Below are positions 33,251 through 44,851 of a stretch of 64,000 bases of DNA, one piece after another. This DNA comes from Aradus depressus (Eukaryota > Arthropoda > Insecta > Hemiptera > Aradidae), in NCBI GenBank assembly GCA_963662175.1, contig OY759225.1, positions 17,471,601 to 17,535,600 on the forward strand, in the 5' to 3' direction. The position numbers and the translations under genes were made by a program. Numbering within the stretch: position 1 is the stretch's first letter; every line of letters starts with the position of its first letter. The notes below the pieces were generated by a model. The model was not told the DNA's origin. It did not search any database and was given only the letters and a program-made list of their open reading frames with translations.

Positions 33251-33357
33251 TTTATTACAATGGCAATATAAGAGTTTTAGCGATTTTAAAAGCTAATCAA
33301 CTTGAGATTTTAAAATATATTTTTATTGACGAGAACCAACTCACTAACAACATACAA

Positions 33358-33840
33358 TGGGATGGGACGTTAAGCGATGGTCCCGAGCCTGTACGATGTC
33401 AGGTCCTCGTTAAAGACCCCTACCCTAGGTTAATAAAAATTTAGGGTAGGCAAAATTTAGAACTCCCACAGTAGAGTCGGGCTCATGTCCACCAGAGTGA
33501 CGAAAGAGCGCTCTGGTAGTAGGCGATATGACATCATTATTAAAGCCCGGGCATGAGACATAATAACTAATAATAATAAATAAAAAAGTTAATAAAATAA
33601 TTATATAATTATATAAACTACCAAAGTGTTTTATTGATAAAAATTTGGATATTAGTTAGTTATAGTGACACATGGGTTTTAACTTCGAGGTGATATCGCC
33701 TACTACCAGACCACTCTTTCTTCACTCTGGTGGACATGAGCCCGACTCTACTGTGGGAGTCCTTTGATAAGTAGGTAGTTGAAACCTAACTATAAAATTT
33801 CGTTAAAGCCCGGGCATGAGTCATAAAACCTAACTAACCT
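33358..33840. repeat. SINE-A fragments in alternating orientation
   Basis: 33358-33570 (plus) has the body and 3' end; 33650-33765 (minus) has the 3' half; 33805-33840 (plus) is a last scrap ending gagtcataaaacctaactaacctaac. Probably one insertion into or rearranged with another. Confidence 0.85.
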
Positions 33841-34079
33841 AACATGAATATATACGGATTTTATTTTTTTATAACATATATTTTTTAAATTACTTAGCAA
33901 TTTATTCCATTCTTATAGCAAAATTGAATGCAAATCCTCTGATCCATTTTGTAAACAAATAAGTAATCGCCGATCATACCAAAACACATGTAACCTCTTT
34001 GACAGCTGACAGCAGACTAAACATCCGGTTTGACTAACAATGTACAGATACTTTTCAGACATGATTACCAACACAACGA

Positions 34080-34720
34080 ATCGGACTAGTATAACTAGGG
34101 TTCAATCTATACCACGAAGTATCAATACTTTTACTCATGAGTAGTATCGAATACAACTTTCGATACTACTCACGTATCAGATCGAAAGTATCGATACCTA
34201 CTCGTATCGATTGAATCGAGTAGTTCGTTATAAACAATTTTAAAAAATTTATAAATCTATATAGATATTAATAAAAATCGTATCGATTCTATCGTGTACT
34301 TCGTAATAATTAATTTTAAACCATGTATAATATTACCTATATAATAATAATAATAAAAAACATAATAAAATTTGAAAGGAATAAATGAGATATTGTAGTG
34401 GGCATAAGAAACAAATAAATCAAATCGAATAAGATGAAATTATATTATTAAAACATACTGAAAATAATAAAAAGCCTTATAAAATAAACATACAATTTAT
34501 TTTTATTAAGGATATAATACTACTGGAGACTATTCGAATTCCCACAATATTTCACTTTTTTAAAACACTTTTTGCAAGTAGCTGAGATCGAATCGTTCTT
34601 AGTGTAATAAATCCACACTTTCGCCGTAGGACGAGGCATTATATATTGGAATGTAAAAATAAAATAAAATGCTGAAATCGTAATCACGTTCGCGGTTCTG
34701 TTCATTATCAAACAAACGTA
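34080..34720 (-). repeat. hAT remnant region with GTATCGATAC-type subterminal motifs
   Basis: 34100-34320 is packed with tatcgat words (gtatcgatac, cgtatcgatt, agtatcgata) in both orientations, as in subterminal regions of hAT elements. A BED-finger scrap lies at 34520-34639 on the minus strand. Confidence 0.5.
34520..34639 (-). pseudogene. BED zinc-finger scrap of an hAT transposase
   Basis: 39 codons read MPRPTAKVWIYYTKND, then SISATCKKCFKKVKYCGNS to a stop. The VW.YYTK followed by C-X2-C is the first half of a BED finger; the His pair expected about 20 residues later is lost to the stop. BED fingers bind DNA at transposon ends. Only the N-terminal tip of the protein is present. Confidence 0.7.
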
Positions 34721-35451
34721 ATACCTTCATAAACGATAAACCAATTAATATAAATAAGGTAAGGAATAAGGACGCATCACGCAGACTATGTGATCACATC
34801 ACCCATGAGATTATTACCATCGATATACATATATACCATTTGTCCTTGGACCGTAATTTGAGTTCAGTAATTTATTGCAACAACAAATACAAGAAAATTG
34901 TAAGAAATTAAACGGGGATTAATTTTGATGAAAACTTTGCACCAATTTTTTAACCGATTTCATAACTTCGCCTATACTTGAGTTTTGAGAAATATATTCA
35001 GTTTGAGTGATGCTGCCAGGGACATGCCAGTTATACAACTTGGTTTGAGATGATTGGTGGTAGACTTCATTAAAATCTCCATATTTCATTAGAGCTGGTG
35101 CAGAACGTGCCAGGCATAGTCCACTAGCTACGTGATTTCAACCATCACGTTCACCATTACCCATCCGCCTCCTGGCCTACCCTTCTCAGTTAGGGCAATC
35201 CACCCTCCGATCTAGACTAACCCTTTACACATTATATTTGAAAATAGCACCCCGGCATTGTTTTTGTTGTGTAAACATCTTAGCTCTCGATAGGGCAGAC
35301 TGTCAGAGCGTCTCGTTGATGTGCATCTGTAAGTGTGAGTGTATCGGACGGTTGCGCGCGCACCACACTCACACAACACACTTCTTTATCTGTGATGTCA
35401 GCTGTTTTTCAGCATTTCTACGTTCAAGGAATAAAAAAAGTTCGTAATAGA
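34721..35451. other. Unassigned
   Basis: 35210-35410 is less AT-rich with a gcgcgcgc-like patch at 35354. No coding hallmark. Confidence 0.35.
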
Positions 35452-35794
35452 TTAGGTTAGGTTAGGTTTTATGACTCATGCCCGGGCTTTAACTACGAGG
35501 TCATATCGCCTACTACCAGAGCGCTCTTTCGTCACTCTTGTGAACATGTGCTCGACTCTACTGTGAGAGTCCTAAATTTTGCCTACCCTAAATTTTTATT
35601 CAGCAGGGGTCTTTAACGTGTACCTGACATCGTACAGGCTCGGGACCATCGCTTAACGTCCCATCCGAAGGACTGTGTGCTTAAGATTATTTTACCTCCC
35701 AGATAAAATAAACTAAGGGCCTCGGTCGGGTTTCGAACCCACGATCTTGAGCTCAGCAGGCAAGCATGCGTACCACTGAGCTACCGGTGCCCTC
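35452..35794 (-). repeat. SINE-A, full length
   Basis: Head gagggcaccggtagctcagt, intact B box (ggtttcgaacccac on plus), complete body, and a tail that on its own strand is cctaacctaacctaa, three insect telomere-type units. Confidence 0.93.
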
Positions 35795-36375
35795 GTTAAT
35801 AATATCTACTAATAATAATAACTTCTGAAAATATCACTTCGTTATTTAGTTATAGCAGGACTTTTTTAGTAGATGCATTCCCCCTCCAAAACGCAAACGA
35901 AAAATGTAACGTAACATTCTTCATGCCCACTGAGCAGACTGCGCATATTTGTGCGCACCTTTTTGGTGCTTCAATCTTTAACTTGTGTGTTTGAACTAAT
36001 GCAGTTTTTTTTTTGAGTGTGCAACGCTTTAAATTTACTTATTGTGCGTCGTATAAGTGTACTTATTGTGTTAAATTTATTGTGTATCGCATAAAATGTA
36101 CACAATACAATGAAAAAACAAACAAGTGAAAATGGTAAGTAGTTGATTTTTGTTTTATAGCCGTTATTCTTCTTTCTATAATTTCGAAAACAATTTTACG
36201 ATTTTACAATAATCACATTTACTTTTAGATAATAAACAAAAACAATCGAGTGCTGAGTATATGAGAAAGTATCGAGCTTAACTTAAAGACAGTGAAAATG
36301 TTAGGATATTCCCCCCTCTCAAAATCATTTCATACTGACAGTGGGTTTAGAAAATTCACATTAACACCATGGGAG
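35795..36375. other. Unassigned
   Basis: AT-rich; nothing recognised. Confidence 0.35.
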
Positions 36376-36566
36376 CCATGGTGGCCGTGCGGGCTAGAGC
36401 ATAGGGCTTCAGTCGCATGGTCTCCCTTGGTTTGCGAGTTCGAATCCCGTCCGTGTGAGTTTTATTTCGTAGATAGAACTCCCTCCCGGGGCTATGGATA
36501 TCGTAACATAATTAGATAACAATGTGACATGGCTAATGTGCATCGAACACAAGGCCAAAAAAAAAA
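36376..36566 (+). repeat. SINE-B, near full length with A-tail
   Basis: tggccgtgcgggctagagca head, B box gagttcgaatccc (36436-36448), ttttatttcgtagatagaac body, and ggcc plus an A-run at the end. The tRNA-like part spans about 36380-36455. Confidence 0.88.
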
Positions 36567-37413
36567 GTCAAATTTAGAATTACGCTGTACAATAAAACAA
36601 AAAAATACCTCTGACGTCAACGCATTACTTTCATATACCCAGTAATACCAGTATGAAATTATTTTGAGAGAAGGGAGGGGAGGTGGGGGGGGGGGGGGAG
36701 TGACCTGTATAAACGTGGTTGGTATAAGAAAGTCCTATAATGGCCAAGTCACATTTTTTTATCTTTTTCTTTATCCTATCGTAATAGTCCTAAGTATAGG
36801 GCAAGATTTGTAATCGTTTTTTTTTTTTCCTCCGTGGGCTGATTGTGTCACCGCGGCCAGAGTAGGCCTATTGTGTGCCCTGTGTGTTGGTCCCTACAGC
36901 AACTCTGATCATATATATGGGTCATTCTCAAAAAAAATCTGAATTTTGTGTCCCATCCTCATAACTTCTGAAATACTTTACCTGTCATTCTGGAGTTTTT
37001 TCATGGCTTTAAATGGGGTTTTAGGCTATAAAAACCATGCATAGTATTTAATTCTAATTATAAGTTATTATTTTTTAAAAATGTTTTAAAGTTGAAAAAT
37101 GCTGAATTTGTCATTTTCCTGTCTGTCCCACACCCTACTTATCCTGATTCACCAACTTACCACGAGACGCTATTTCACTATTAACATCGATCATACACCT
37201 TTTTGGATTTGTCTTAATTTAAGCTTTACAAACAATCTACTCCGAAATTTCAAGCATTATTGTTGTAAAATGTGTTCTTTACTGTGTTTCAACCTGTGTC
37301 ACGGTTAAGTGGATCGAAACCAATATTTTGGTAGGAAGTTTGACACATTAATAGGAACAGCCCTATTTTTTTTAGGGAATATAATCGACATAACGGAAAA
37401 ACAGCAGAAACAA
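36567..37413. other. Unassigned; G-run near 36684
   Basis: A G-run at about 36684-36698. 36640-36720 (agtaataccagtatgaaatt ... gaccta) resembles the family C flank near 56645. The rest is unassigned. Confidence 0.35.
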
Positions 37414-37886
37414 TCATATATATAAAGCTGAAAATGTCTGTGCGTTTTACCGCTATAACTCACGAACGGCTTGATGGATTTGATTAATTTTTTTTTTAAT
37501 TTGTTCGTCATCGTCTGTGGAAGGTTAAAGGCGTATTAGTACCTCAATATCTGGTCCATCCCAGCATCCACCCACGCAATCTTTGTAACTCGAAAACCAT
37601 TGCAACGATTTATGAGAAATCTTTTTGAATAAATTAGTTTTAGCTCCAGGATGGTTGAAGTCTATGTTTTAATCAACCTGGTGGTCACAAGCGTTCTCAA
37701 GTACGCACTGGCTAGGACGTCCACTGATGCTAAGTATTCACTAGCTGTGGTTTCCGCCGTTGAATGGCGCGTACTAGCCATGGTGCCCAGGGCTCCTAAA
37801 AACTTACTAGCTGGGATGTCTGCCGTTGAAGGACTATAAGCGTTATTCCGTATGATTAATTGAAAATTATAACATCATGAATGTAC

Positions 37887-38517
37887 TGTGATGTACACTA
37901 CGGAACATTTTTTTAATGAATATTTTAATGAAAAGAGGTAATTTTTTTTTATTATAATCTAATATCATATATATATTAGATATATATCAAGGTGTTTGAG
38001 AAACAAAACAAGAAAACATATAAAAAACAGCTGTGAAATAGTGTTAAATGTAATGGAGTCGTGAGCTAGCTCTAAAACGGTGCATGTGGTTTTGATATGT
38101 TTTAAATAAAAATGAAGTTGAACAATTAGATGAAAGTTGACTGGGGTGGAATTAAAGTGTGAAGAGTTGACGGGGTCTGGTTTTTGTGGTAGAGGCGTCG
38201 AGAAGGTACAATTAATAATATATATTTTTCAATATGCCCAAAAAAAAAAAGAAATAGTTTTTTAAGTATTAATTTAATGTTTTTGTGCCATTGTAAATTT
38301 TTGTTTTGTTTGTTCAAATAAGTTTTTTTTTAAATTTAAATATGTAAATATAGATAATAACCCAATTATTTGTCCTCTTCAAATTATATTCTATTCATCT
38401 TCCCTGTTGTCCCAGTAGTATCATTTAAAAAAACCTTTGGATTAGAAATTAATATTATTTAAAATTATTTAAAAATTGGTATCTCTTCGTGAATCCAAGT
38501 GTAAAGTTATTATCACA
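37887..38517 (+). repeat. 5' LTR of element 1, 631 bp with internal deletion
   Basis: Matches the 3' LTR (799 bp) but lacks about 170 bp near its end. The junction lies at aagttatta, where the full LTR has aagtt at both deletion edges. The start TGTGAT and end ATCACA are perfectly inverted. Confidence 0.93.
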
Positions 38518-38773
38518 TTTTTGGCATATCCCTTGTGTGGACGATTTTCGCCACAAAGCCCCATCATATTTTGGCAAAACCTTGATGGGAGAATTTTTTT
38601 ATATTAATTAAAGTAGGGAAACAGGTTGAAAAAGATGAAAAGGATAGAATAGAGACAAATAAGGGTTACATTTAATTTTGAGAAATAATATTTTTTGCCA
38701 ACTTCAAAAGAAGGTTACTATTTTATATAACATTGTTTTTGTTTAGTAATTATATATTTAGTAAAGTAAGAAA

Positions 38774-39973
38774 ATGCCAATTACCAGAGGACAAGCGAGA
38801 AGATTAGAGGAGGAAAGTAGAGAGGAAGGGTCAAGTTCGGAGGAAAGATCCGATATGGAGTTATCGGAAGATAGAGAAAGGGAGACTCCAGCCGCAATGG
38901 AGTCCATGCAGGGTAAAGGTGAGGAGTCGCAAGGGGAGGGGGTAAATAAAGATAAAGAAAAAGAGGGCATTGCTGCTCCTGATATGGAATGGCTCCGTGT
39001 TGTGTTAACAAAGTTAACTGGGGATATTGGAAATATCAATCAAAAAATAGAAGAACAGGGTAGAGATTTAAGGGGGGATATGAATCAAAAAATGGAAGAG
39101 CAAAGTAATAAATTAGGAAATTTTGTAACAAAGTTAACTGGGGATATTGGAAATATCAATCAAAAAATAGAAGAACAGGGTAGAGATTTAAGGGGGGATA
39201 TGAATCAAAAAATGGAAGAGCAATGTAATAAATTAGGAAATTTAGAGACAAATTTAAAAAGGGAAATGGGGGACAAATTAGGAAAATTAGAGACAAATTT
39301 AAGAGGCGACATTAAAAATTTGGAAGCGAGATTAGATAAAAAGGTGGACAATTTGATGAACCAATTAGAGAAAATTCAAATAGAAAATGAAAGAGTTGAA
39401 AGTAGGATAGATAAAGCAGGAGAAAACTTAGAAAAGCACTTAAATCAAAAAATTAACAAGTTGGATGAAGGGAATTCTGAAGTAGAAAAAGAGGTTCTTA
39501 TTATTGACAGTCAGTCACAAGTTGATGAGGTAGAAGGAACAGAGAATAACAGTGGGGAGGAACAGACCCAAATTTTAGAGAAAGAGGTGGAGGAAGAGAG
39601 TCAAAATGTAGAAAAATTAGTATTAAGTGAAATTCAAGAAAATAGGATGAATGTTGATGTGGATGGACAGAGTGAAAGGAACATTTGGATGTTATTAGAC
39701 AAAACAAACGAACAGACTGAGGACAACAAACAAAAGACAAATTTTAATTTTAAAGAAAATATAGTTAAAACTTACAGACAAACTGGAAATAGAAAGGAGG
39801 CTAATAAAAGTTATAAGAACAATTTTAAAAAGAGAGTAAAAGCATTCAAACAGGTATTAAGGGCAAAATTAACACTCAACAAATATTTAGAAAAGGGGGA
39901 GGGGATTTTTAAAGACATAATTCGCCGGGGCATCCGGAAAAAGATAAAATTAAATTTGGGCTTTGCAATATAA
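38774..39973 (+). CDS. Coiled-coil protein of nonautonomous LTR element 1 (Gag-like position)
   Basis: 399 residues, uninterrupted. It starts at ATG 38774 with MPITRGQARRLEEE, then an acidic Glu/Ser/Lys-rich segment (about 10-70). A long coiled coil follows (about 75-230), built of repeated EEQ..KLGNLETNLK and DIGNINQKIEEQG units. A 40-residue unit (120 bp, starting near 39008 and 39128) is directly duplicated. Next come an acidic stretch (about 235-300) and a basic tail with FKKRVKAFKQVLRAKLTLNK and RRGIRKKIKLNLGFAI. I see no zinc knuckle, protease, RT or integrase motif. By position and its probable self-association plus basic tail it could act as a Gag-like RNA-packaging protein, but this is inference; I know no family for it. 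The second copy is at 50150-51355 and keeps the frame, which argues that the protein is used. Confidence 0.85.
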   Translation: MPITRGQARRLEEESREEGSSSEERSDMELSEDRERETPAAMESMQGKGEESQGEGVNKDKEKEGIAAPDMEWLRVVLTKLTGDIGNINQKIEEQGRDLRGDMNQKMEEQSNKLGNFVTKLTGDIGNINQKIEEQGRDLRGDMNQKMEEQCNKLGNLETNLKREMGDKLGKLETNLRGDIKNLEARLDKKVDNLMNQLEKIQIENERVESRIDKAGENLEKHLNQKINKLDEGNSEVEKEVLIIDSQSQVDEVEGTENNSGEEQTQILEKEVEEESQNVEKLVLSEIQENRMNVDVDGQSERNIWMLLDKTNEQTEDNKQKTNFNFKENIVKTYRQTGNRKEANKSYKNNFKKRVKAFKQVLRAKLTLNKYLEKGEGIFKDIIRRGIRKKIKLNLGFAI

Positions 39974-42111
39974 TTGCATTAGCCACTTTTTATAGTGAAC
40001 CTATTTTTTTTGCAACTCGGATGAGTTTGAGGAAATGACTGACAGACTAACATGACAGAATTAGGATCAATTTAAAATATGACGAAGTGACATTGGACTA
40101 ATATAATAGTATGAATGATACATTTATTTTTGGATGAGAGAATTTTGGTATATGAAGAGTATGGATGAATTTTGGTATAGTTCTGTGTTTAAAGTAATTA
40201 GGAATTATATTTTTTTTAGGATTAGATTATATGTTAGGATCAGTATAAAATTATCTGAAGATTATATTTAGGGATTAGTCATCCAAATTTAACATATACA
40301 AATTATTTATTTGAGACTTACATGTTAATAATGATATTATTGAAAATTAAAACATATACATACAGCTGATTTTGAACGAACATAATATGGAAGAAGATAG
40401 ATTTTTTTTATTATATTTTTTATTACAAATGTTAGAAAGATAAAATCAGCAGGCTGAGAGATGCCTAGATCTCTTTGGAGACATGACGAACTTCCTGAGG
40501 CCGAGTCAAGGGGACAGATTTTCTGTTTCGGAACTGTTCAGCTAGGATACCGGACGTGACTAAATCATAATAATATTATAAATTAGAAAGACGAACGAAA
40601 CTGTATAGAAGCCTTGAAAGGATAATATATTTTATAAATTGTATGTATGCATAGGTTATTAAGTTTTTGTTATTATAAATTCTATTATTTAGACAATTTC
40701 ATTTATTACTTTAAGTAACATGTTTTTCTACGTAAATTTTTTTTATATAGGGAGAGTAGATGAGAATGAGAAGAGTTGTAGGAGCACATTATATAACTTT
40801 AGGAATAGGAACAAACAAAGGGTATATTAATTAGAGAAGTTGATAGAGAAGTTTGAAATTAAATTGCTGATGACATTCTTTTAGACGTCGGGATTATATA
40901 GATTTGTTTTGGGAGATATTATTTTTAATCCTAGTAAGAGATAGTGATTAATTAGAGATATATATTTTTTTGATCTGTGGGAGATGATTTTTTTTGTGTG
41001 TCGACTAGAAAGAACTAGCGATATATTGGAGATATATATTTTTTTTCTGCGTGGAAGATGATTTTTGTATGTCGACTAGAAAGAACTAGCGATATAATGG
41101 AGATTTATATTGTAGTGTTGGTTGCCTACCTGAGATAGGAGGAATCGTAATTTTGCTACATCGGCGAAAGTATTCTTAGGGTGTAATTAGTTAGGGAAGT
41201 AAATTGAATTGAAATATATGTGAGATACATTTTTTTCAGCTAGGAAGTATGAAGGACGTCTCAAAGAATTTAATACCTCAAAAGACAAGTACTATATATA
41301 TTAAATAAATTAAATTTGTATTCCTTATTACCCGGCGTGAGGCCTAATTTTGATTGTTAAGTAATATTTTGGAAGTGTGATGAAGTAAAACCGAAGGATT
41401 TATTTAATTTTTATTTCAAGTAAATTTCTTTTTATATAATTATTTTGAATACATACAAATGTTAAATTGATGGTAAAGGCGGAAAGTAAAATTAATTGGC
41501 AATTTCTTAAATCTATATGCAACTTGATTATTTCCAAACTTGATTTCATGACTATGACTGATCCTGTAAATATGTAAAAATTTAGTATTATATTTTTTAT
41601 GTTCAATTAGTTCAAATTTTTATAAATTTAAGTTAACATTTTCTTTAGGTTAAGGATTAATTGTAAATTTTTAGATTAAGATTTGTTTTTGTTTATTAGA
41701 AATTAAGTACGTATATATATAAGTTTAATAATTGTAAATAGTAATAAAAAAAAAAATAAAAAATGGGCATATATGTATAAAAAGAGCGTCGAATTGGGCA
41801 TATAAAAAATAAAAATAAATCAGTGAGTGTAAGTGAGAGAGAGACTTCGATACATCGTTGAGCAATGAGTTGAAGATACCAAGGAGCCAGCCAACATGTG
41901 CGTTTGAGGGGGAAGCTAATCTACCTGTGTATTGGAGGAAGACGTTAATCCATCTGTGTATTGAAGGAGGAAGCTTATCATGTGGATTCGAGGAAGAAGC
42001 TAAATCAACCTGTGTATTGGAAGAAATTAAATCTGAAAGAACTTATATAAAAAAAAAAAAAAAAAAATTTTGTGAACAAACATTTTTTTTAAAAAAGAAG
42101 GAAAAGGCAAA
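39974..42111 (+). other. Noncoding 3' internal region of element 1 with polypurine tract
   Basis: About 2.1 kb conserved with element 2 but without ORFs. It includes a repeated ctagaaagaactagcgatat motif (41005 and 41085) and a segment 41850-42020 with diverged ~40-bp repeats (tgtgtattgragga). The tract just before 42112 is the likely plus-strand primer site. Confidence 0.8.
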
Positions 42112-42910
42112 TGTGATGTACACTACGGAACATTTTTTTAATGAATATTTTAATGAAAAGAGGTAATTTTTTTATTATAATCTAATATCATATATATATT
42201 AGATATATATCAAGGTGTTTGAGAAACAAAACAAGAAAACATATAAAAAACAGCTGTGAAATAGTGTTAAATGTAATGGAGTCGTGAGCTAGCTCTAAAA
42301 CGGTGCATGTGGTTTTGATATGTTTTAAATAAAAATGAAGTTGAACAATTAGATGAAAGTTGACTGGGGTGGAATTAAAGTGTGAAGAGTTGACGGGGTC
42401 TGGTTTTTGTGGTAGAGGCGTCGAGAAGGTACAATTAATAATATATATTTTTCAATATGCCCAAATAAAAAAAGAAATAGTTTTTTAAGTATTAATTTAA
42501 TGTTTTTGTGCCATTGTAAATTTTTGTTTTGTTTGTTCAAATAAGTTTTTTTTAAATTTAAATATGTAAATATAGATAATAACCCAATTATTTGTCCTCT
42601 TCAAATTATATTCTATTCATCTTCCCTGTTGTCCCAGTAGTATCATTTAAAAAAACCTTTGGATTAGAAATTAATATTATTTAAAATTATTTAAAAATTG
42701 GTATCTCTTCGTGAATCCAAGTGTAAAGTTTGTTTAATTGAATTTTTTTCGTTGTATACGTGTACTTTCTTAAAAATTGCACGTCTTAAATTATTGATAA
42801 TATTTTTTTTAGGGCAATTTTCGGCAAACTACTGTAGAAATCAAAATTTAAATAAACAAAAGAGATCAAATTTCTACAGGAAATGTGGTAGCAAACAAGT
42901 TATTACCACA
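42112..42910 (+). repeat. 3' LTR of element 1, 799 bp
   Basis: Complete LTR from TGTGATG to ACCACA. It keeps the segment deleted from the 5' LTR and about 38 bp missing from both LTRs of element 2. Confidence 0.93.
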
Positions 42911-43004
42911 GTACTATTGAAGAATTGAAATGGATTCGAACGAGAGATATTAGGAGAAAAGTCAAAGTTCCCCGGGCAACGCCGGGTATTACTGCTAGTT
43001 CTAA

Positions 43005-43400
43005 ATAAAGTCCAGGATTCTTCTGCAGGTTCCCTAGATTACCTTCTTCGGTTCCGTTATAAGAGACCCGAAGCAGTAAAATCTTCTGCTTTCTAGTGCC
43101 TTACACCGGCTTAGAATATGAACCGGAGTCTCATTTTCCTCGCCACATTTTCTGCACGGCTTCTAGCGATGCCCATATTGTGTAGGTGTTGTTCATATGG
43201 CAGTGTCCTTCATAGTTCTTAGTTCCATTCTGCTCATATTCAGGAGCTCTCGGCTCCTTTTCTCTGAGGTTTCCGCTACAAAGAGTTTTAACTATCTTTG
43301 CTTTGGGACCCCTCTCCAGAACTGGATGTGTTTCCTGGTCAGCCAACCTTCTATTGGCGTCCTTGCGGTGCTCTTACAGATCCCGCAGAAGGGTTCGATG
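43005..43400 (-). pseudogene. 3' coding end of a non-LTR retrotransposon with RNase H-type tail
   Basis: Minus strand, in shifting frames: EPFCGICKST, then WLTRKHIQFWRG, LLNMSRMELR, and a knuckle CRKCGEENETPVHILSRC (C-X2-C...H-X4-C). This order (PFCG..KS, W....H..FW, LL...R..LR, then the knuckle) is what follows the RNase H domain in some jockey/I/Loa-group elements. Several frameshifts; the upstream RT is gone. A related remnant lies at 55318-56520. Confidence 0.72.
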
Positions 43401-43479
43401 TAATCGGTTAGAAATTCGATGCGGAGTCTTCAACGAAATTTTTCATGATTCAAAATTAAGAAAAAAAAAACTATCAGTG

Positions 43480-43770
43480 TGTCTGTGAACACGATAATAC
43501 CCAATGGAATAATTGTATCAACATGAAATATTATATTTGTATCCAGAACCCTCTAAGGACGACACCTATTAATTTTCAGACAAATTGGACAAAGGGAAGG
43601 AGGGATTAGGGAGGAGGAATAACACAAAAACTCTAATAACTTCTATTGTAAAGAATGTATTGACACAAAATTTCATATGTAAACTCAAACCTTGTGAGGA
43701 CGACATCTAATAATTTTCCGATAAATTCGTGCTGGGGTTGTACATAGCCGGTGATTCACCGACTCCCTCT
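43480..43770 (+). repeat. Dispersed repeat family A
   Basis: aacacgataatacccaatgg, ccctctaaggacgacaccta, then the end ttcgtgctggggttgtacat and ggtgattcaccgac. Both sub-blocks are present; noncoding. Confidence 0.75.
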
Positions 43771-44131
43771 TGAGGACAGTGTGACATGAGGGTATATAAT
43801 TGGAAGTTAACGACATGATGGTTGGCTGAGATCCGTTTAACATGACTATAGTGTCTCTTTTCCAAGTCAACAGACACCTATTACCATATTTATGGATACT
43901 GCCATAGAAGGGGGGGCTACGCCCCATTGTGATCCATCGCCACCACGTCCTTTTGTTGTAATTTTCCGCCCTTCCGCACCCTACCGCACCATACACAGCA
44001 TCCCCTAGTACAAACATTGCCAATCCCTTTCACACACTTTTCCAATTCCGCGTACTTGTGAAAAAAAATTGTTTCTCTAATATAAACTAAAATGTTGAAT
44101 TAATACTGGCAGAGCCGGATTTAGGGGTGGG
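43771..44131. other. Unassigned, ends in hAT-like text
   Basis: 44108-44131 reads cagagccggatttaggggtg, resembling common hAT MITE termini; its continuation is at 45924 after the nested insertions. Confidence 0.45.
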
Positions 44132-44851
44132 CAAAAGGGGGTTAGGTTAGGTTAGGTTTTATGACTCATGCCCGGGCTTTAACTGCGAGGTCATATCGCC
44201 TACTACCAGAGTGCTCTTTCGTCACTCTGGTGGACATGAGCCCGACTCAACTGTGGGAGTCCTAAATTTTGCCTACCCTAAATTTTTATTCATCTAGGGT
44301 AGGGGTCTTTAACGAGTACCTGACATTGTACAGGCTCGGGACCATCGCTTAACGTCCCATCCGAAGGACGGCGTGCTTAAGTTTATTTTACCTCCCAGAT
44401 AAAATAAACTAAGGGCCTCGGTCGGGTTACGAACCCACATACTTGAGCTCAGAAGTCAAGCACGCATACCACTGAGCTACCGGCGCACAGTGGGCCAGAT
44501 CCCGAATCTAGCGGGTCAAAAGTCCTGTGATTAGGTTACTGATAAATTATTATTTTTCAATCATTCAGAAGGGCATAAAAAGACAGAAAAATAACGAATA
44601 ACACTATGGTTTGTCAATTACTTTTTTAATTATTATAATTAGAACAACAGGTTCAAACCAAAATCACTAACGGAATTGTTGTCTTCACTGCTAATTTCTG
44701 CCGAAGTCGTTGTTGAAATTAAGAGTAACTGTTTACTTTTTCACTTATACCAGTCTTTGGGAAGGCAGTGGTCTGAGGGAGCCAATAAAAGGATCAGACA
44801 AAATGAGCAGGTTGTTTTAAATGTCAGTTAGTAGAAATTCGATCCATTTTT

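Larger units (their letters stand above)
37887..42910 (+). mobile_element. LTR retrotransposon 1, coiled-coil ORF only (nonautonomous)
   Basis: LTRs begin TGTGATGTACACTACGG and end ACCACA or ATCACA. GTAC flanks the element at 37883-37886 and 42911-42914, a 4-bp duplication. A purine tract AAAAAAGAAGGAAAAGGCAA sits directly before the 3' LTR, as expected of a polypurine tract. Between LTRs is one ORF of 399 codons and then 2.1 kb without coding. No protease, RT, RNase H or integrase motif appears on either strand, so reverse transcription and integration must come from a partner element. Confidence 0.93.
37414..42998 (+). mobile_element. Nonautonomous Helitron split by an LTR retrotransposon
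   Basis: Starts TCATATATATAAAGCTGAAA after A (37413) and ends with the CCCGGGCAACGCCGGG hairpin, TATTACTG and CTAG (42995-42998) before T. The same Helitron without the insert is at 56800-57317; aligning them shows the LTR element entered after gaatgtac. Helitron-only length is about 560 bp. No Rep/helicase. Confidence 0.92.

Noticed and set aside
41400..41606. A small antisense frame conserved between the two LTR elements (also 48553-48756)
   Set aside because: The whole elements are similar; the frames have no motif, are AT-biased and start in different contexts.
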